Source of the DNA: Apostichopus japonicus
Taxonomy: Eukaryota; Echinodermata; Holothuroidea; Aspidochirotida; Stichopodidae
Assembly: GCF_037975245.1 (NCBI RefSeq)
Contig: NC_092561.1
Location: 2,833,501 to 2,897,500 of the forward strand
Length of the DNA stretch: 64,000 nucleotides
Reading direction: 5' to 3'
In this document: piece after piece, positions 24,793 to 35,569 of the stretch
Numbering within the stretch: the stretch's first letter is position 1
Layout of the letters: every line of letters begins with the position of its first letter
Translations under genes and position numbers: made by a program
Notes under the pieces: generated by a model
Seen by the model: the letters and a program-made list of their open reading frames with translations, nothing else
What the model was told of the DNA's origin: nothing
Database searches by the model: none

Positions 24793-25233
24793 CATAGGCG
24801 TAGGTCCCGTAGGAGGCGGTGGCTGCAGCCCCCCCCCCCCCGCAACCAAAGTTTTCCCCATCTTTTTCGGGCACCTACTGACAGAAAAATAAATAGCAAT
24901 GAATAGCTTAAAAATGATCTCCTTGGTAATTAAAATAAAGTTGTAAGCTTGGCCGACATAACTACTGTAAAAGAGAGTTTTGACATAAATGGATCTGTAT
25001 GATTTTTCTCCATCTACATAGGACAATTCGTTGTTTACATAGCATCCAGCGGTATACTGTGCAACTTTCACGGACCGTTCGGTACACGATGCCATGCACT
25101 GTAATGACTGATGTTTGCTTATATGATATTGGCATTGATATGTTGAACGCGCGCTTAGCGCGCGAAAAATTTTGGCTTTTTTTTCGGGCAAGTCATCACA
25201 GCCCCCAAATTCAATTGGGCTCCTACGCCTTTG
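24793..25233. mobile_element. hAT-like MITE with 8-bp target duplication
   Basis: The ends read CATAGGCGTAGGTCCC and the complement of CAAAGGCGTAGGAGCC, closely related to the MITE at 18662. The flanking 8-bp duplication ACTACACA is perfect (24785-24792 and 25234-25241). The 159-codon minus-strand frame across it is not a gene. Confidence 0.85.
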
Positions 25234-25334
25234 ACTACACACATAGACAGTTTTTGAGGCTGTTCATCGTGGAACATGCATTTCAATGCTCACTGATTTG
25301 ATGTTATATCTGCTCTTTGCTTTACAAATTCGAA

Positions 25335-26072
25335 CAGGCGTGTAGCGAGTAATTGCCAAGGGAGGGGCGAGGCCTGTAGGCAAACTATCTAAGCGAAGCG
25401 CCACCATGAGTTGGCGCGAAGCGTACAAGAAAAATTTGGCCGAAAATGCCTCCCAGATCGCTGGAAATGACACTTTCCAGGCCTTGTAAGTTGCATCTAA
25501 GCATTGTCTATTTTGAAATTACTAGCGATGTCATAAAGAAAATTTGCTCGGGGGGGGGGGGGCGGTCGCCCCCTTCCCGAAATGCGTCATGTACCCCGAC
25601 GACTCGGTCGAGTTCAAGACCAGCCACAGTTGGGTCCATATAGCACAATTGTACAATTCTTTAAGGCGTCCATACACACACACGCGTTATGATAGACCAT
25701 ATATAGTATTTATATAGATACATTAGTGAGAGAGGAAAAATGGAAACGTCAAAAATGGAGTTGTCGGTGTAAGGGGTAGGGTGAGGCGCACACCCCCTCC
25801 GTAATCTTCGATCTGTCACTGGCTACCCTGTGTATATTATATGGATCAGCGCTTTAACTATGACTGTTCCTCTTTCTCTTCCCGAGGTCTTGGCTATCTT
25901 CTACTCCCTCCTCTTTTCCTTTTTCTCTCTTTTTTCTTTTTCTTTTCCCTTCCTTCCTCTCCTCCTTTTCTTTTTTTCCCCCTCCTTTTCCCTTTTTTTT
26001 CTCTTTTTTTCTCTCCTCTTTTCCTTACCCGGGGGGCGCGCGCCCCAAACGCCCCCCCTGGATACGCACCTG
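25335..26072. mobile_element. MITE-like sequence with pyrimidine tract
   Basis: A CAGGCGTGTAGCGAG terminus is at 25335 and a terminus reading CCTGGATACGCACCTG ends at 26072. The first half matches the element at 24115 (TCTAAGCGAAGCGCCACCAT). I could not pair the two termini by a target duplication, so they may belong to different copies. Confidence 0.45.
25904..26026. repeat. 123-base pure pyrimidine tract
   Basis: Every base on the plus strand from 25904 to 26026 is C or T. Such a long polypyrimidine-polypurine run can form triplex (H-DNA). Reading frames here (Phe/Ser/Leu or Arg/Lys/Glu rich) are artefacts. Confidence 0.95.
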
Positions 26073-26075
26073 GTG

Positions 26076-27525
26076 TATAGAACCACTCTATTGGCGCAAA
26101 CACAAAAAACCATCTCCCTTTTATATGTCTGTGTTAATTATTGAACTTTACAAGGTGTTGCAAATCTGCAGATCGAAGTACAATTAGGAGATAACATTGA
26201 AACTTAGCATAAGCTTATTGATATTACTAGCTATTACTCACCTTTTGAAATTGAAGTCGCTGCTAAACAACATCAGATATGTTATTGATCGGACGATATA
26301 ACTTTTTATAAAGATATTGCTAACCTGTCAGCAATTGTTCATCAAGAGCTTTAGACCTAATATTACACGATCAAGATGGGTAGTCTGGCCTTACCAGAGG
26401 CTTACATTAAAATATCAATTTATAACCTTTGAGATTAGGCTTCTGAGATATTTGAGAAAATTGCCACATTGCTATATGTCTTGTGTTCATAAATTGTACA
26501 ATTAACTACATAGCTGCGCAGTATATAAGGAACGGTGGGGTGGTTGTACTCGTAAGGGATGGATGTTTCACTTGGAGATAGACCTACTTCATAAAAGCTC
26601 ACATGTAAAGTAGGCCTAGATTGCTTCAAGCCTACAATTGGTTTTGTGCTCCTCCTTGTTGCTTAAGTTATAGTTTATGTAATTCATTTTGATGAACGAT
26701 AAGTATCCAATTGTTGAATTTCTGAATGTGGCCAATATTCAATCAACCTTTTTATTAATTGATGATTTTGAATGATTGGATCAAATGAAAGTGATTTCCT
26801 AAATCAAACTATTGCTCCAACAATCATTTCAATCGGTCAGGCAAACAGCTTTTTAAAGTTAAGTCAGAGCAATAATATCCACCACAACCAATATACAATA
26901 TATCCTCATAGACAGCGTTGTAACGAGACACCTACCTACATTTCTAGTAATATACAAGCTTCATATATATATCCTTGTTTGTGTCTACGGTACGAAGGTC
27001 GACTGCAAAAGATATTGACAATTACGATATACGCTCCAAGGGTCAACTTCTGTAGTGCACCATGTAAACAAACAATACGGTTTCAAAAAATACTGCCTGA
27101 TGGGATGGGTTTAAAGGGATGGATCGTGTGTCACCTTTGAAAATGTTTGGTTCCATCGTAGGTGGCTTAAATGAAAATGGTGCTATATTTGGCAAGTTTT
27201 TTTCGCTGTGGTCAGGCGCTGCCCTCCTGACTGGGACCTAGGGCGGACCCCCCACCCTCCCCCCTGGACGCTACTGATGCACCCTAAAGTGCAAACTGAG
27301 ATGTGGAACTTAACACAGAACTATGCAAATTGCTTTTGCGAAGTAGGGCTCATCACTATGTAGGCCGGCGCGGAGCACGGATGATACTAAAGTACATTTA
27401 GAATAATAATAATAACTAGTCTTATATAGGTCAAACGCCAACAAAAGTTGTTTAGTGCGCTTAACGGGTGCTGCATGTGCAAAAACTAATAGAGATGAGA
27501 AAAAAGGAAAGTTTAACGACAGCAC
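26076..27525. other. No recognised gene
   Basis: AT-rich. A 122-codon plus frame at 26772-27140 shows no domain and poor composition. A GC-rich patch at 27205-27285 looks like a MITE end (CAGGCGCTGCCCTCCTG), without a partner found. Confidence 0.4.
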
Positions 27526-27529
27526 CTGA

Positions 27530-27940
27530 ATTAAATAATAGAATTCAAAGATCTAAGTTCAACCGGGAGGGAGTTCCATAAACGTGGTGCAGCATTCAGA
27601 AAGCTACGGTCACCGAAAGATTTTGTATGTGACATTGGAACCTGAAGTTGACATTGATATATGCGTATTGGTCTACATTTAGTTTCCTGATGTAAGAGAG
27701 AATTAACGTACATTGGGGTACCAGTTTTAATGGCACGAAAAGCTAGAATGAGGATTTTGTAGTCAATACGGAGGCTTATTGGTAACCGGTGTAATTCTTC
27801 CAGTATACTGGAAGAGTGATAGTGATAAACCTGTTCGCCCTATGGACGATTCGAGCAGCCGTTTTCTGGATCCTTTGCAGTCTCGATAATTGGGATGTAG
27901 CTACACCAAATAGTAGAAAATAACCATAATCAAGCATATC
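27530..27940 (-). mobile_element. LINE ORF2 tail fragment
   Basis: The minus strand encodes RLQRIQKTAARIV near 27890 and, in another frame, GDRSFLNAAPRLWNSLPVEL at about 27560-27620. These are hallmark C-terminal segments of animal non-LTR retrotransposons. Frames are broken and the 5' part is absent. Confidence 0.75.
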
Positions 27941-27964
27941 TCGACCATCGTTTGCCCTATAATT

Positions 27965-28345
27965 ACCCTATTGACTTACACTTTAAATCAAAATATTCTA
28001 GATAGAACTTCTCACTAGCGAAACGCTACCCATCGCTGGATAACTGACAAGTTGGCCTTACATGGCACCATCAATATTCCGTATGATGACCGTGTAGATT
28101 TTTGCTATCAGATCCTCTTTTCTCAGAATTATATAATTTTCGTAACCTGCTAAATAATATAAAAATAGTGTAATCAACCCAAGGTTTGCACGACATGTGT
28201 CTCCATTCATGCTCTGCAACATCCAAGCCACACAAAGTAAAAAGATTATGATTGAAGACATATCACACAAGATGTTTTCCTGCTGCTTTTTGCACTTCTC
28301 CTGAAGGTGAACACTTGGGGCGGATCGATGAATACTGTATATGTA
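27965..28345. repeat. Dispersed repeat, copy 2
   Basis: Collinear with 17430-17930 with many substitutions and small deletions. It ends about 350 bases before the CARD exon of gene A. Confidence 0.7.
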
Positions 28346-28695
28346 GTATGTCACCTTGACAGTAGGCCTATATCTCGTTTGTAATGTACTTCATATTAGG
28401 CTTATGTTATTTTTCTGCTGTACTGTGTGCAATGTTTTACCGTACGATATTATGAGAAAAAAATAATTGAACTGATGGTCTTTTGATGAGGGTTAACATT
28501 TACGGCGGACGTACACTTCCCTAACTGTGGTAGGGCGCCTAAAGCAAAGTCGTCAGTCTCATAGGCTCTAACAGTATGTTTAGTCTATTCTGCCAATTTA
28601 AGTCAAAATGGGATCTGCAACTAGATGGATTGCCTATGTGTTTATTACTATGTTACACGACTTTTCCACATTTTATCCCGTCTATTCATTGTCAG

Positions 28696-29040
28696 GTATC
28701 GTTTCTGGAACAACGCCAGAAGATGGCAGGTATGACCAAGGAATACAGAGAAGCATTAGATAAGACTTTGGTGTGTTTGTCGAATGACTTGGGGGTCGAT
28801 GAGGCTTTAGTTTACCTACAAAGCAAAGGAATTCTTACGGAAAACGACGTGGAAGAAATTGAAAAACCAACTACAAGAATAAAGAAAGTAACTGAACTTG
28901 TAAAACGAATCAAACGGAAAGGGGATAACTCGTACTTTACTTTGAAGGAACACTTGGAAGAAACTCTAGGATCTAAACATATCGCTATAGAACTGGACAA
29001 GAATTTGAAGGAAGTCGAAGAAGAATGGGCAAATGTGACG
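28696..29040 (+). other. CARD exon of gene A
   Basis: The exon starts after TTCATTGTCAG and ends ACG before GTAAAT. The CARD pattern is clear: LDKTLVCLSNDLGVDEALVY, then the G-I-L-T-x-x-D turn before helix 3, then KVTELVKRIKRKGDNSYFTL, and a final helix with HIAIELDK. Two diverged, broken relatives lie at 34699 and 63527. The ATG at 28723 was chosen because it is the first after the acceptor and is followed at once by the CARD. Confidence 0.8.
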
Positions 29041-32000
29041 GTAAATATCTTAAATAAATGAGACTATAAGTTAACCAAAAATAAAGGTCTATCAGTTTCA
29101 AAATTTTCTGCGACGACATGAAAGGTACTGTAACTATTGCTACTGTAAAACAAAGGTGCGGCGTAGAAGGGGGAGGCTCAGAGGCACGGGCCCGCTTTGT
29201 TGTGAAAAATTGGAAAATTCGCCCTTCTTTTATAAGTTAGTGGTGCTGATGTTCTCATTTTTTTCATGAAATGTAAATTTTCCTGTTTTAATTTAATATT
29301 CTTAGTTTGATGTCCTTACGTTGTCACGTAAAACGTCACACCCTTTTGTTGAAGACACATTCAAACACTAGAACACATTATACAGATAGTTCATCTTGTG
29401 TGGCAGGTTTGATGTAATTCGATTTCCTCCAGACCCGCCAAAGGCATAACCCCTAACACTCGATGTGTGTATCCCTAGCTCCGGCCTTAAAATTCTTTCC
29501 TTTTCCAGTGCTTGTGGTACCGTTAGCGATACTGCTAGGTTTACTTCCCACTTACGGAAAGCGTTTACCACTAATCTACCCCAATCTCCCTCTTGTCTTT
29601 ATCTAAATTGATGCGGTTCAGTTCGTTCAAAAATGGTTGCAATGTTGGAATCAGAATAGATACGATGGTAAGATGATAAGGAAACTTATGACACACAAAC
29701 AGGATAGTATGCGACTACAAGCCTAGGTAAAGCTACTAATATTTTACACAAACCAAAATTACTAATGGATTTATAAAAAAAAAATGAGCGAAGTAATGCA
29801 TCCATCAAATATTAAATATTCAAGCACAACAAATGCCCCTTAGCGGAGGTCACATCCACAATATAGCATAAAATTTGCCTTAAGCATTCGTAAGGTAGGA
29901 CCGAAACTTTGGAAGTGAAATGTGTTCATGGTTGGTTATATTATTAAACGATAAGCATAACACAGTAATTGGACAAGTGGGAAAACTTGCCTCATACCTC
30001 TCCTCAAAGGGATCTTGTAGGAACCAATAGATTCTGACGCTATCTTAGCTGCTGCCACTCTTTCTTGTCCTCTTCTTTTCCTCTGTATGGTTAACCTGTG
30101 TTCATGTCTATTATCGTTTACCATATATTTTATATGGAACCTAATTCTTCACACTGCTTTAATGGCCACTAGTGGGTTTGTCTTGGCAACCGCTGTTAAT
30201 TACCTACCAAGTGTTGAATGGTTTGGCTCCCTGTTATACACTGTATCTCTGACATGCTCCAGACATACACACCGATACGACGTCTTCACTCCAGTAACAT
30301 AAATTTACTCCAAGAACATCGGCTTAAACATACATGGAGTGACAGATTGTTCGCAGTAGCTGCTCCTCGCCTCTGGAATGGATTACCACTAAAACTCATA
30401 AGTTGTGATTCCCTCACTTCGTCTAAAAAACTTCTGAAAACTTACCGTATGCGTCAAGCATAATTATTTGCCCATTCGTTCAACGGAAAGACGGCAAAAA
30501 TAGTAACACGGTCGTATGTATTGGCAATATTTAAAGAACATCAAAGTAGGTCAAAAGATGGAAATCTTAACACAGTTTTGAATTTAAAAACTCTGCCGAA
30601 GCAACATAAATGAAGCCTTACCTAGAACAGATGTACCACGTATTGCCTACTGTTCAAGCAGGCAAAATATACCATTATTTGCATCTAAGCACCCTCATAT
30701 ACCAAGTAAAATATACGCTACGAAATACCCTTTCCATCAGACTCTTCCCTGGGCGGCAAACATCTTACCTTCGCCGCTACATTAACTAATGGTTCCGTCC
30801 TTAGTGTGCAACCTTTACAGTGATATCACACGTATTAAATACAGTCGTTAACTATCCCTTACTTTTCTGATTTGTAAAACGGGGTCACAATTTCGCTTTG
30901 TCCCCTAGCACCAAGAGGGCTGGCTACGCGCTTTAAATAACAACTATGTTAATGGGAAGGTTTTACTTATTGAATGAAGTTATGAAAAGATCAAATTAAT
31001 GACAGTTATATTACTGAAAGTAAGGCAGCTTTCTTCTTAACATTATAAACTACTCGATTAATAAACATAACGTCATTCACATGATTGTGCTTGTGCTTTC
31101 TTAATAATTCAATGATAAAAGTAAGACAGATTCATTCGAAAAAGTAAGAAGCTATAACAGCCTGTTTTCTGTCATAATTTATTCAATGTTTCTTCATTGC
31201 AGCAAGAAATAGAGAAGAAAAGAGTAACAGAAAAATGGAAAAAACTTGAAGGGAAATTCCACGATCCAAGTTTTTTATGTGAGCATGACAGCATCCATCA
31301 ATATCAAGGTATCTCTAAAGATATCAATGTACTTTTGATCGGCCAATGTGGAGCTGGAAAGAGCGCCACTGGCAACACACTCCTCGGAAAATACAGTTTT
31401 AAAGAAAGTGACACGGATGCACCGGAAACAAAGTCAGTAAAGTTTGAGACTATCAAGGAGGATACATTTAATATAACGGTAGTCGACACACCCGGGATTC
31501 AAAATGAGGAATTACTACTAAATGTTGTTGAAACGATGATTGAATCTGGACGAGACATTCATCTTTGTCTCGTGGTTTGCGAAGAGAAGGCGGATCAAGA
31601 AATCACTAAGATGATCTCGGTAAGTATTAAAGTCTTATGCATAAACTTATTTATCCTTTTCCTGTTATATTGCTGATAATTACCTTGCTAAAAAAAAACA
31701 TGTCTAAAAATTTAAGAAAAGATGATAATTGATGAATCGTTTATGTCGTCAATCCGATAATTGTACAACTCTTTTCCATTTTACAGAGCAGTATAGAGTG
31801 TATAACGGTCATAATAAGATCACGAACGTTTGTGTTCTCAGTTGACAGATTGATTAGTGTCAAGGTTTGATATTCCTGACATTGTTCACCAGGGCAGTGT
31901 ATTAGCTTTTAATTACTGTAGTACAGTAAAACGCTTCGTCAAAGTGATTTTTCTACCAATCCTGAATGGACAATATGTGACCGTTAAATATGACCGTTAA

Positions 32001-34492
32001 AATGTTCGATGAGAGTAAGATGTAATGTTGTTGTATATTTTTCAAAAATATTGTTGTGTTTGTGAAAATCTAGAAATCTTCGGCCATATCCCTATTTTCA
32101 CATCTTTTCTTGTCCATCAAAAAGTTTCCAGTTTCCCATTACTATTCTCGATGTGTCATAAATTTCATGACACCGCACTATCAACAATCGAAGAACCATG
32201 TTTACTCTCAAATACCGTTGAGTTTTGAATTGCTTCTTTAGTTTTTAAAAAAAAACAGATCATTTTTGACGTCAAAAATATGAGATAACACACCAAATTG
32301 TAATGGTAAAACATCAAATTTGTGACAGAAAATATACTTAAAATATGGAATAATCGACATAAAAGTCGATGATTGACATGAGCGTCACAATATCGTGGTG
32401 GGATGTAGACACTATGGAATGTTAAGATAAATCAAAACACTTTCGAACTAATATATTAATTTGCGAGAGTGCGATATAGCTTATCGAAGTCTGGATTTAT
32501 AATGTCAACAATCTGAGATAAAACGGCAACATATCGAGATAAACATCATAAAACGTCATACAAAAGTGTAAGGTAAATCGCACGTCGAAAATTTAGTGAA
32601 AACGTCGAAGTTTCGATATGAAACGTCACAATTCCTAGATGAAACAATTAGTGGAGCATTTACACACACACAGAAAAAACCCTGTCGTATGGCACAAATG
32701 TTGAATTTATCCCCTTCTTGAAAGCTTTTTCTGAGTCACTTTCTATTTCTGACTGGTGCGTGTGTTTATAACTAGAAACTGGAAATATAATTCAGCACCG
32801 TACAATGTGTACATCATGTCTAGAGTGTGGTAGAGTGACGTCAATATGACAAGGAGTAGAAAACGCTCTCAATATGCAAATGTCTTGCTTATGAACCACT
32901 GGTGGTGATCTCATGTTGATCTGAGATCGCAGAAATTATATGATTTAGGCCTCATATTTGAAATCTAAAGTGGTAAACTTGCAGAAACTATCATTCGTAA
33001 ACATGACCGTACATGTACTCAGACAGTTCCAGTTCCTTACCGACAAACCGGGCGACCAATACTCTACTTCAGTCTGGTTGATTCATCGCCCCTGATGTTA
33101 GAAGTGTCCAACAACTGCTTTTGTGAGTTCCATGAAAAGTCGCAAATATGTTCCTGATAACCGCTTCTTTGGAACCCCGGAAAATATTTGTGTGGGTTTT
33201 ACACCGCATACCGCCCACCTCTCTTTAGTGACGCATCTAGTTACATTGCTCCGCAGTGCACTAAACAATTTACACCAACAAGGAGCCCCAATCACTCTCC
33301 ATAGCGGAATAGGTATACAAAATCTGCAAATCATATGAAATTAATTCAGCGACTTTGTGTAAGCCTTGTTAGCACTGCTTGGGACAACACTGCTAATAGC
33401 CTACCTTCAAAATGTCATGCTAATTTTAAATTCGTCGAGCCACGACCTTCTGTCAAGAAAGGTGGCGGTGGGGCAGTGACCCAGGAGGCACCAAAATAAG
33501 TTTAGATTTTTAAATAATACGTTGGTCCAAACAGTACGTTGGAAATGTTAACGTTTATCTCAAATTTTATAGTACATTTCATCTAATTCTTTCTTCCTCC
33601 CACTGCCTCCCACCTCTCACACTACTTTTGGCACTGAAATGAGCCCAACTGAATGGTGAGGATTTATTGGTAGTAAATGGTGCCACAATAACATGTGGTG
33701 AATTCACCACTGTAAGGATCATGTGAGTGTGCATTCTTTTCGAATTGTGACTGAGGACTTGAACATTAGAAATTCCAAGTCCTCGCACTTATTAATTCCT
33801 ACTAAGAAAAAACGTATATTTCTTTTCTTTTCTTCTTTAGATTAGCAATATGGTAGGTGAAAAACTTGATGTTCATGGACACTTATAGTACATTCTTCTT
33901 CACAATGCTTTATTTTCATCAGAGAATAGGCCTACTTGTCGAGACTGCCTGTGACCAATGTGTCGTTGTTTTATCCAATGCACGTGCACGATTCGGGGGT
34001 AAAAAAAAGATGTCAGGTTACATCGATCGACAAAAGGATCGTAAAGGGCCGCTGGCGGATCTCTTTCAGCGAGTCGAAAATAGAATAATAGCAGTTGAAA
34101 ATTGCTTTGATGAAGAAGACGTCATGATGATATATCAACAACGCCAAAAACTTCTCTGTTGTCTTGCTCAGGTGATAAAGGATAACAAAGGGTTGGCGTA
34201 TACCAAGGAATCGTTCCGAAATGCCAAAACTAGGATTAAGCAATATCAGGACGTGGAAGGACGTTTGCATGAATTTCTTCTACAGACGTATTTGAAAACA
34301 TTATCTCAGCAGCAACTCGGCAACATACAAACTACGCTCGATGACAATGTTAAGGACATAATGCAGGCTTGCCATGTTTCGGAGCTTTGCCCACCCATCA
34401 CTGCAGGAGATGCCATGCAATATATGAGATTGTTCATCCAAGAAAACGAAAAGGAGATATCAAAGGTGAAAAGGAACTTGATCAAGAGATAA
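28723..34492 (+). CDS. CARD-AIG1 (GIMAP-like) GTPase, gene A
   Basis: Predicted exons are 28723-29040, 31203-31619 and 33923-34492, giving 434 residues. All joints are phase 0, with donors GTAAAT and GTAAGT and acceptors TTCATTGCAG and TTTTCATCAG. Residues 1-106 form a CARD, the death-fold module that binds other CARDs. The AIG1 GTPase domain spans about 145-330: P-loop GQCGAGKS at 153-160, DTPG at 201-204, SNAR at the G4 place near 263 and NRIIAVEN near 298. Residues about 360-425 form one helical repeat also found, four times, in gene B. There is no signal peptide, so a cytosolic immune or cell-death role fits (inference). The exon-1 acceptor TTGTCAG at 28695 implies an upstream noncoding exon; the in-frame ATG at 28576 lies before it. 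Expression is untested. Confidence 0.75.
29041..31202 (+). other. Intron 1 of gene A
   Basis: About 2.16 kb. It contains a GC-rich MITE-like patch near 29150-29215 and a LINE tail at about 30180-30465. No further exon of the gene was recognised. Confidence 0.6.
30180..30465 (+). mobile_element. LINE ORF2 tail fragment in an intron
   Basis: The plus strand encodes YQVLNGLAPCYT near 30206-30240 and, in another frame, SDRLFAVAAPRLWNGLPLKL at about 30340-30400. It is the same kind of C-terminal LINE tail as at 27530, on the opposite strand, and 5'-truncated. Confidence 0.75.
31620..33922 (+). other. Intron 2 of gene A
   Basis: About 2.3 kb of AT-rich DNA. Around 32270-32650 there is a diffuse field of short related motifs (CGTCA, TCGACAT, ATCGAGAT). 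An alternative acceptor at 33840 (TTCTTTAG) would enter ISNMVGEK and then meet a stop after 15 codons, so the acceptor at 33922 was chosen. That choice also aligns with gene B. Confidence 0.55.
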
Positions 34493-34698
34493 CGATATGC
34501 ACAGGCCTAGTAATGGAATATATTATATAGATCGATAGATAGATGCATTTCGACTGTGTTCATAGCATTAATTACTTAGGTTCTAAGTCAACTCTTTATA
34601 CCATCTTTGTGTGTTTCACTTTGTTTCGAATAATGTTAAGGTACATATGTATTTAATTCCTCTCTTGGAAATTTCTGAAATAATATTCAAAGGTAGAT

Positions 34699-35007
34699 AT
34701 GCCGTCGGCCAAAAGGGAGACTATAGAAAGGACGCTAGTGGTTCTTGCTAAGGGCCTTGATGTCACGCATCCAATTATTTATTTCAATAGTAAAAACAAT
34801 CTGAAAGACATAGATGAAAAGAAAATCAACGCCAAAGCTACAGAGAAAGAAAAAACCACCGAACTTGTAACAATCCCCACAAAGAGGAGAAAAAAGGCTT
34901 GAGCATTTTTTTAAAAAGTAATTAGGTATTTTTAAGGTACGTAACATTTAGCGGAAGAATTATACAACAACTTACATGCTGTTGAACCAGAATTTCAGGG
35001 TTTAACT
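34699..35007 (+). pseudogene. Broken CARD exon in front of gene B
   Basis: The frame from ATG 34699 gives the first four CARD helices (RTLVVLAKGLDVTHPIIYFN) and then ends in a stop at 34900-34902. The sequence downstream to about 35007 still aligns with the rest of the CARD exon and its donor in the copies at 28723 and 63527, but helices 5-6 are wrecked. It therefore cannot supply a CARD to gene B. It lies only 207 bases after the stop of gene A. Confidence 0.75.
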
Positions 35008-35569
35008 GTATTTGTTATGTTCAGATACATTTGAAATCATGTCTTTCCTGTTATTATAATCATCACGAACACAAGACTGGATCGTTTGGGACATGTGAGG
35101 AAGATATAAAGCATTGTTCCTGCAGACTCTTCAGTTAAAATAACCACGAATAACAAGCGTAATGAAACTCTGAAGAATTTAAGCTAATGCGTGGGGCCGG
35201 GGAGTTGCGAGTCAAACACAACGTTATATGGTGGTTTGTGCAACGTATCCTGTGAAGATATCTAATGGCTGGGGTTCCCATCTACACTGGTGTGAAGCAA
35301 AATCATTAGCTACATCGAAATGATGTTACAAGATGATACAATTCTCTACGTGCCCTTGACATTTTGTCGAAATTGGGGTGTGGTGTCTTGTGGAGGGAAG
35401 GGTACTCATTAACATTTAACTTTATACTCAACTAGGTGTATCCTGGGCGTGTTTGTTAGGATTGAGAGTATCTCAACCTTCATTTTAAGGGAGAAATTAG
35501 GACTTGAAAGGGGTTTGAATTTATTCACACTGTATGATTAAGTAATATCTATAACATTTTTTATCGTAG

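Noticed and set aside
24763-25242. 159-codon minus-strand frame
   Set aside because: It coincides with a MITE bounded by an 8-bp target duplication; no domain.
24115-26072. One large hAT element with ends CAGGCGCGTATCCAGG and CCTGGATACGCACCTG
   Set aside because: The flanking 8-mers (TAGGTGTA and GTGTATAG) do not match, and other elements lie between.
25830-26144. 104-codon frame rich in Phe, Leu and Ser, and Arg/Lys/Glu-rich frames on the other strand
   Set aside because: They read through a pure pyrimidine tract and MITE ends.
26772-27140. 122-codon plus-strand frame as a protein
   Set aside because: Composition follows local AT-rich DNA, no domain, no splice or promoter evidence.
33840-33922. 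Start of gene A exon 3 at the TTCTTTAG acceptor (ISNMVGEK)
   Set aside because: The frame stops after 15 codons; the acceptor at 33922 keeps the frame and aligns with gene B.
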